Assembly (NCBI GenBank): GCA_947176045.1
Contig: CAMWPF010000049.1
Span: forward strand, 1-8,491
Direction: 5' to 3'
Origin: an uncultured Treponema sp.
Lineage (GTDB): Bacteria > Spirochaetota > Spirochaetia > Treponematales > Treponemataceae
Length of the DNA: 8,491 nt
Below, one piece after another: positions 5,911-8,491 of this stretch; position 1 is the first letter of the stretch; each line of letters begins with the position of its first letter. The position numbers were made by a program, and so were the translations under genes. The notes beneath the pieces were generated by a model. The model did not search any database. It was not told the origin of the DNA and saw only the letters and a list, made by a program, of their open reading frames with translations.

Positions 5911-5941
5911 TGTAGACAATAGACGACAATTATGATATATA
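5911..5941 (+). promoter_or_regulatory. Methyltransferase promoter with a controller-protein half-site
   Basis: A TAGACA -35 (5913-5918) and TATATA -10 (5936-5941) are 17 nt apart, ending 10 nt before the ATG. TATGAT at 5931-5936 is an alternative -10. No ribosome binding site is visible, so a leaderless mRNA is plausible. The 11-mer TGTAGACAATA (5911-5921) recurs exactly at 7887-7897 in the controller operator and overlaps the -35 here, which predicts repression of the methyltransferase by the controller protein. Confidence 0.55.
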
Positions 5942-5951
5942 TGGATATGCT

Positions 5952-6836
5952 ATGAAAAGCGTTTCACAACCATCTTTATTTGATTTTGCAATACATACTG
6001 ACAATAAGAAAATTGTTGTTCCTCCGATAAAGTGCCAGGGAATAAAAACAAAATTAGTTCCTTTTATAAAGGAGCATATTTCGCTCCCCAAAAACGGAAC
6101 ATGGATTGAACCGTTTATGGGAACCGGTGTAGTTGCATTTAATGTAATGCCGGAAAAGGCTATTTTAACCGATAAAAATCGTCATTTAATACATTTTTAT
6201 AAAAGCATCCAAGACGGAACAATAACAAGTGCTTCTGCCAGAGAATTTCTTGAATATCACGGCAAAAAATTAGAAGAATCCGGCAAAGACTATTATATAC
6301 ACATACGGAACGAATTCAATAAAAATTCCGACCCTTTGTATTTTCTATTTTTGAACAGAGCGGATTTTAATGGAATGATTCGCTTTAACAGCAAGGGGCA
6401 ATTTAATGTTCCGTTCTGCCAAAAATCCAACAGGTTTTCAAAGTCCTATATTACGAAAATTTGTAATCAGATAAAGACAGTTTCTGACATCATTCAAGGC
6501 AACGACTGGACTTTCATTTGTTCTGATTGGCAAGATACATTCAGTAAAGCAAAAAAGGGTGATTTCATTTATATTGATCCGCCGTATATTGGACGTGATA
6601 CTTCGTATGTCGGTGAATGGCCGGAAGAAGAGGCTGTTTCTTTGGCACAGGCTGCTCATACAACGGAAGCCGGTGTATGTCTTTCAATGTGGAAGGAAAA
6701 TGAATTCAGAATCAATAATCACCTATATGATTATTGGTCTGATTTTAAATGGTTCGAGTACAATCACTTTTACCATATCGGCGGTAAAGAAAAAAACCGC
6801 CATCCGATGGTTGAAATTCTGGCAATCAAATCATAA
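5952..6836 (+). CDS. EcoRV-like DNA N6-adenine methyltransferase (predicted GATATC)
   Basis: A 294-residue D12-class adenine methyltransferase that should protect host GATATC sites from the neighbouring endonuclease, using S-adenosylmethionine. It closely resembles M.EcoRV as I remember that sequence. Shared stretches are VPPIKxQGIKTKLVP (23-37), EPFMGTGVVAFNV (53-65, motif I that binds the cofactor), FLFLNRADFNGMIRFNSKG (131-149) and NVPFC (152-156). The catalytic DPPYIGR (209-215, motif IV) and the C-terminal HFYHIGGKEKNRHPMVE (272-288) also match. The length is close to the 298 residues of M.EcoRV. An N-terminal extension of about 16 residues carries SQPSLFDF (5-12), which fits the bacterial sliding-clamp binding consensus. 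It is transcribed toward the endonuclease and overlaps it tail-to-tail by 6 nt. The alternative ATG at 5941 is followed at once by a stop. Confidence 0.95.
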   Translation: MKSVSQPSLFDFAIHTDNKKIVVPPIKCQGIKTKLVPFIKEHISLPKNGTWIEPFMGTGVVAFNVMPEKAILTDKNRHLIHFYKSIQDGTITSASAREFLEYHGKKLEESGKDYYIHIRNEFNKNSDPLYFLFLNRADFNGMIRFNSKGQFNVPFCQKSNRFSKSYITKICNQIKTVSDIIQGNDWTFICSDWQDTFSKAKKGDFIYIDPPYIGRDTSYVGEWPEEEAVSLAQAAHTTEAGVCLSMWKENEFRINNHLYDYWSDFKWFEYNHFYHIGGKEKNRHPMVEILAIKS

Positions 6837-7640
6837 TTCGTGTTTGAATATATAGGCTTTCACCTTTTCTTGAACCTCATTCATATCAAAATCATGGAGC
6901 AATTCAAGGTTTTTCTGCTTCTGAATCCAAGACAGAAATTCATTCAGCGATGTATAATTCTTTACAGAAGCTCTATACTCGGGATAATATTTCCAATATA
7001 AATCGTAAACATCTTGTCCAAGTTCAGCAAACGGACCGCGACCAAGCTCAAAATCTATAAAATTACAAGAAGAAATCGAACCTATATTTTCTGTATTTCC
7101 GGAACCGGGTTTGTCCCCTGCTATCTTATACTTTTCCTGAATAAAATACTTTACATCACAAAACGGACATTCAATCTTTTGTCTGTCCTTATAATCAAAA
7201 ATGAGGCTTTCCTGTGCATTTCCGTTCCGTTTATATATGAATCCAATCACATAATGCTTTGCATAGTCTGTATAAGAATACTCAATGTTTTTGGTATTAT
7301 TCCGCATGTATGAGCCGAAAGAACCTAATGCGAATTTCAAAGAAGAGGTGTCTTTATCTATATAGGTTGTCTTTACGTCAATTGCGATTTTTTCTTTAGA
7401 CTGCTCGTTTTTCATCAAAATAAAATCAGGGTACACGGTCTGAGATTCCGGCGTTTTTAAGATATAGCCGTTTTCATTTGCGATTTCCTGTAAAACAGGC
7501 TGGGTAAACATTTCAAATATCCGACCGATTATTTTTGAGTCCGTTCCAAATGTATGTATTCTGTTTTGTGCATCAAGCATTCCGTAAGGTTCAAATGTTT
7601 GTTCTGATATTTTTTCATAAAATGTTTCAATCAAATTCAT
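6831..7640 (-). CDS. EcoRV-like type II restriction endonuclease (predicted GATATC)
   Basis: A 269-residue endonuclease, compared with about 245 for EcoRV. The start at 7640 is preferred because AGAGG (7648-7652) lies 7 nt upstream and MNLIETFYEK aligns with the EcoRV N-terminus; a start at 7694 adds an unrelated stretch. Catalytic residues are all present: E43 in IFEMF (EcoRV E45), D72 in YPDF (D74), and D88 and K90 in IAIDVKTTY (D90, K92). IRNNTKNI-like RNNTKNI is at 113-119. The recognition loop GSGNTENIGS (179-188) equals the EcoRV loop around G182-S191 except for one position, so the target is predicted to be GATATC with a blunt cut. The gene overlaps the controller gene by 14 nt and the methyltransferase stop by 6 nt. 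The extra 25 or so residues lie at the C-terminus (LHDFDMNEVQEKVKAYIF). Confidence 0.95.
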   Translation of the reverse strand: MNLIETFYEKISEQTFEPYGMLDAQNRIHTFGTDSKIIGRIFEMFTQPVLQEIANENGYILKTPESQTVYPDFILMKNEQSKEKIAIDVKTTYIDKDTSSLKFALGSFGSYMRNNTKNIEYSYTDYAKHYVIGFIYKRNGNAQESLIFDYKDRQKIECPFCDVKYFIQEKYKIAGDKPGSGNTENIGSISSCNFIDFELGRGPFAELGQDVYDLYWKYYPEYRASVKNYTSLNEFLSWIQKQKNLELLHDFDMNEVQEKVKAYIFKHEL

Positions 7641-7869
7641 CTTCAAACCTCTGACAAAACAATTTTTGTTCCGGAATTTCCAAGATGTTTGCAATTCTTT
7701 TTATAATCAGATAAGAAGGATTCCGCTTTCCTCGCTCAAGCCCTGAAATATATGTTCTGTCTAATCCTGTTTGTTCAGCAAATTTTTCTTGAGAAAATCC
7801 TTTTTGCATTCTGTATTTTCTTAGAATTTCTCCAAGTTTTTTTAACAGAATTTCCTCTTCAGCATTCAT
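7627..7869 (-). CDS. Restriction-modification controller (C) protein, XRE-family helix-turn-helix
   Basis: An 80-residue DNA-binding protein of the C-protein family that times expression of type II restriction systems. The XRE helix-turn-helix spans residues about 11-66: LGEILRKYRMQKGFSQEKFAEQTGLDRTYISGLERGKRNPS. The GLDRTYISGLERGKRNPS segment is nearly the family signature seen in C.PvuII-like proteins. It overlaps the endonuclease start by 14 nt, so the two are co-transcribed and probably translationally coupled. A C-box lies just upstream. The -10 box ends 6 nt before the ATG and no ribosome binding site exists, so the mRNA should be leaderless, as known for several C genes. Expected behaviour is activation of its own operon at low dose, repression at high dose, and repression of the methyltransferase. 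Confidence 0.93.
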   Translation of the reverse strand: MNAEEEILLKKLGEILRKYRMQKGFSQEKFAEQTGLDRTYISGLERGKRNPSYLIIKRIANILEIPEQKLFCQRFEDEFD

Positions 7870-7875
7870 ACGTAT

Positions 7876-7915
7876 ATTATATGAAATGTAGACAATAAAA
7901 CAACGGACTATAGTC
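7876..7915 (-). promoter_or_regulatory. Controller/endonuclease promoter with C-box operator
   Basis: On the minus strand a perfect palindrome GACTATAGTC (7906-7915) is followed by CGTTG and then a second, degenerate box TTTTATTGTC (7891-7900), the two-box layout of C-protein operators. The -35 TTGTTT (7898-7903) falls in the promoter-proximal box. The -10 TATAAT (7876-7881) follows after 16 nt and ends 6 nt before the controller ATG. Binding at the distal box should activate; filling the proximal box should repress. Confidence 0.8.
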
Positions 7916-7954
7916 TACAGTACAGGTTGTAAAATTATTTTCTGAACTTCCTTT

Positions 7955-8491
7955 TTACTCCATCTCAAAGACCGGAAAATCCTCCGGCGACTTCCCGCGC
8001 ATAAACGCACGGTAATAACTTTGCAGGTAAATGAAAATCTCGTTTTTGTATTCCATAATTGCCTTGATGAAGATTTCGATGTACGGCGCGGATTTTTTCC
8101 ACGGAAGAATATACTGCTCCTGATTTTTCCAAAAATCGTTCTCATCAATCTGTCCGAGGTTTTTCGCCTTGATTAAGGCGGCGTCGATAATCGGGCGGAA
8201 CGGTTCTTCTAAATCGCACACGAGCGACTTCCGGTGGAAAAACTGCGTGTGCAAAATCCCCGAATACACGTCGAATCCGTACATTTCCAGAAGCGCGTTT
8301 ATAACGTTGAACAAAATCGTGTAGCCGATGTCCAAAAGGCAGTTCGTGCTGTCGTGCTTGACCCGCGGGCGGCGCGCATTCCAGTCGTAGTCCTTAAAAA
8401 GCGTCTGAAAATACAAATTTGCGCTTACGCCTTCAAATCCCATAATTTCCTGAACGCTCAAACCGCGCTGCAGCACCGATTTTTCAAATTC
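7955..8491 (-). CDS. cas1: CRISPR-associated integrase Cas1, C-terminal part (5' end off the right edge)
   Basis: An open minus-strand frame enters from the right edge and gives the last 178 residues of Cas1, the metal-dependent integrase that joins new spacers to the array together with Cas2. The C-terminal all-helical catalytic domain is clear. The metal ligands are the glutamate in IMGFEGVSA (residue 20 of the visible part), the histidine in YSGILHTQF (81) and the aspartate in VCDLEEPFRPIID (93). The surrounding TNCLLDIGYTILFN segment is also typical. Reading continues to the edge without a stop, so internal GTG or ATG codons are not the true start. The protein ends normally (FPVFEME), so the gene itself is not broken by the downstream insertion. 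cas4 and cas12a are expected further right. Confidence 0.95.
   Translation of the reverse strand, partial: EFEKSVLQRGLSVQEIMGFEGVSANLYFQTLFKDYDWNARRPRVKHDSTNCLLDIGYTILFNVINALLEMYGFDVYSGILHTQFFHRKSLVCDLEEPFRPIIDAALIKAKNLGQIDENDFWKNQEQYILPWKKSAPYIEIFIKAIMEYKNEIFIYLQSYYRAFMRGKSPEDFPVFEME

Larger units (their letters stand above)
5820..7954. other. EcoRV-like restriction-modification module inserted between cas1 and cas2
   Basis: The segment from the right edge of the GC-rich element to the cas1 stop codon holds a complete methyltransferase, endonuclease and controller gene set. It is strongly AT-rich compared with the partial cas1 and with the left half of the window. I could not find a clear target-site duplication or inverted ends, and no integrase or transposase is present, so the limits are approximate. 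The insertion separates two genes that are normally adjacent and co-transcribed. Confidence 0.65.

Noticed and set aside
7014..7313. A 99-codon plus-strand frame inside the endonuclease gene
   Set aside because: It is antisense to a gene with full EcoRV similarity and has no start signals.
7955..8476. Treating Cas1 as starting at the GTG at 8476
   Set aside because: The frame continues upstream to the window edge in sequence that fits Cas1, so the visible part is a C-terminal fragment.
1..8491. Absence of GATATC from the window as evidence of avoidance
   Set aside because: Only about two sites would be expected in this length by chance, so their absence says little.

Overview
The window reads as chromosomal DNA from an anaerobic-type bacterium. 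It has two compositional halves: a GC-rich left part (about 620-3590) with ordinary housekeeping-type genes, and a much more AT-rich right part (about 3600-8491) holding an adaptive-immunity locus with a restriction-modification system inside it. I cannot name the organism. A GC-rich intergenic element full of small hairpins (5669-5816) reminds me of interspersed repeats in Treponema-like spirochaetes, but that is a weak impression from memory.

Left part: a secreted protein of unknown function runs off the left edge (minus strand, 3-467). Divergent from it is a tightly overlapping operon of an AraC-type regulator, a cysteine-rich DUF3795 protein and a TfoX-N-domain protein (622-2190). A strong hairpin (2405-2433) separates this operon from a convergent small GNAT acetyltransferase. 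Upstream of the GNAT gene is an unusual tandem array with an exact 41-bp period (about 2761-3006). Each unit places a conserved 7-nt loop between short complementary arms, and the arm sequences change together. A YbaK/ProX-type aminoacyl-tRNA deacylase gene follows (3045-3587, minus).

Middle: a CRISPR array (3597-5244) with 26 well-conserved 36-nt repeats, one degenerate terminal repeat and 26 spacers. Read on the minus strand, the repeats end in the hallmark Cas12a crRNA handle (TCTAC-TGTT-GTAGA), so this is a type V-A array. The leader (5245-5361) and cas2 (5362-5637, minus) lie on its right. The 3' part of cas1 (7955-8491, minus) enters from the right edge. cas4 and cas12a would be expected beyond that edge.

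Between cas1 and cas2, normally adjacent, sits a complete EcoRV-like type II restriction-modification system: an M.EcoRV-like N6-adenine methyltransferase (5952-6836, plus), an EcoRV-like endonuclease (6831-7640, minus, tail-to-tail with the methyltransferase) and a C-type controller protein (7627-7869, minus, overlapping the endonuclease start). The endonuclease keeps the EcoRV catalytic residues and nearly the whole DNA-recognition loop, so GATATC specificity is predicted. A C-box operator precedes the controller gene, and an 11-nt piece of it recurs at the methyltransferase promoter, suggesting one controller sets both. Both predicted promoters sit so close to the start codons that the mRNAs may be leaderless. 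The result is a restriction system with its own control circuit embedded in the adaptation operon of a Cas12a CRISPR locus.
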